6,364 bases of DNA, taken from contig DTYS01000138.1 of NCBI GenBank assembly GCA_012961755.1, forward strand, positions 1-6,364, given 5' to 3'. A model generated the notes under the pieces. That model did not search any database. It had not been told where the DNA came from and worked only from the letters and a program-made list of their open reading frames with translations. Positions 6,028 to 6,364 of this stretch are shown in pieces. Every line of letters begins with the position of its first letter. Position 1 is the first letter of the stretch. The stretch comes from Candidatus Latescibacterota bacterium. GTDB lineage: Bacteria > Latescibacterota > 4484-107 > B68-G9. Position numbers and translations under genes: made by a program.

Positions 6028-6364
6028 GTCGCACCTCCCAAGTCGATGTCAACAGCCCAGTAGCCCCCACCTCCCTGATCATCCTGCGGACCGACCTCCA
6101 GCCCAGCTCCCGAGAAGTATCTCAAGAAGGGTCCTATCACCCTCTTCCGAAAGGCTGGGAAGTACGGTGCTCCTCCGGGAAGGATAGAGGAGATACCTCC
6201 TGAGGAAGGTCCTTTCCCTCGGGAACCTGACCGTCTATAGAGATCACCGTCACCCAGACCTTCAGGCGCCCGTTCACATTCTGCACATACAAGGTTCCGT
6301 CGGCCTTGACCTTGGGGCCGACCCCTCCACCACCGCATGTCAACAGGGCCAGTCCCAAGGCCCC
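6012..6364 (-). pseudogene. Small lipoprotein, upstream tandem paralog, partial and apparently frameshifted
   Basis: The gene enters from the right edge. The visible N-terminal part reads GALGLALLTC followed by GGGGVGPKVKADGTLYVQN, a signal-peptide end and lipobox-like LLTC with Thr at -1, slightly off the usual Ala/Gly/Ser. It aligns with the intact lipoprotein through VKADGTLYVQN and IDGQVPEGKDLP. Staying in that frame gives an unrelated tail ending at TGA 6137-6139. One missing base around 6195-6210 instead gives a tail with SILPGGAPYFPAFRKR and GPQDDQGGGGYWAVDIDL, which resembles AVLPGG...LRKR and GPNTNIEAGFVDYQV of the paralog and ends at TAG 6012-6014, 16 bases into the next gene. I therefore favour a frameshift or base error over a natural short protein. 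If not shifted, the gene would end at 6137, leaving 6028-6136 without a gene. Confidence 0.62.

Overview
The window looks like part of a bacterial chromosome, probably from a thermophile. It is GC-rich with heavy use of AGG and ATA codons. A groES start with a CIRCE/HrcA operator and a sigma70-type promoter points to Bacteria rather than Archaea. I cannot fix the phylum from the sequence.

Everything I can support is coded on the minus strand, so transcription runs from high to low coordinates. Bases 6364 to 313 form one tightly packed run of genes that looks like a single operon, with its own promoter beyond the right edge. In order of transcription it holds: a partial, apparently frameshifted small lipoprotein (6364-6012); an intact paralogous lipoprotein (6027-5617); an M55 D-aminopeptidase of the DppA family (5607-4822); an unrecognised 129-residue protein (4821-4432); a 920-residue soluble hybrid histidine kinase with the order CBS-CBS-PAS-GAF-PAS-HisKA-HATPase-REC (4435-1673); a broken NAD-dependent epimerase-like gene (1671-873); and 5-formyltetrahydrofolate cyclo-ligase (876-313). 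Junctions are ATGA overlaps, direct abutments, or gaps of 1 to 9 bases, so translational coupling is likely along the run.

Bases 141-312 form an AT-rich intergenic island with the groES control region: a -35/-10 pair, a 27-bp CIRCE inverted repeat just downstream of the expected transcription start, and a near-perfect Shine-Dalgarno sequence. The groES gene then runs off the left edge.

Three genes carry apparent frame breaks: groES, the epimerase and the right-edge lipoprotein. Several sit in or next to C/G runs. The groES break is hard to accept biologically unless a second copy exists, so base-calling error is a serious possibility. The epimerase also seems to lack internal residues, which fits real decay. 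No tRNA, rRNA, CRISPR array, transposase or integrase is visible.

The main points of interest are the CBS-headed hybrid kinase with a cysteine-cluster PAS domain, its coupled unknown partner, and their co-transcription with a D-aminopeptidase and two duplicated surface lipoproteins. A cell-envelope or D-peptide sensing and turnover role is possible, but that is inference.
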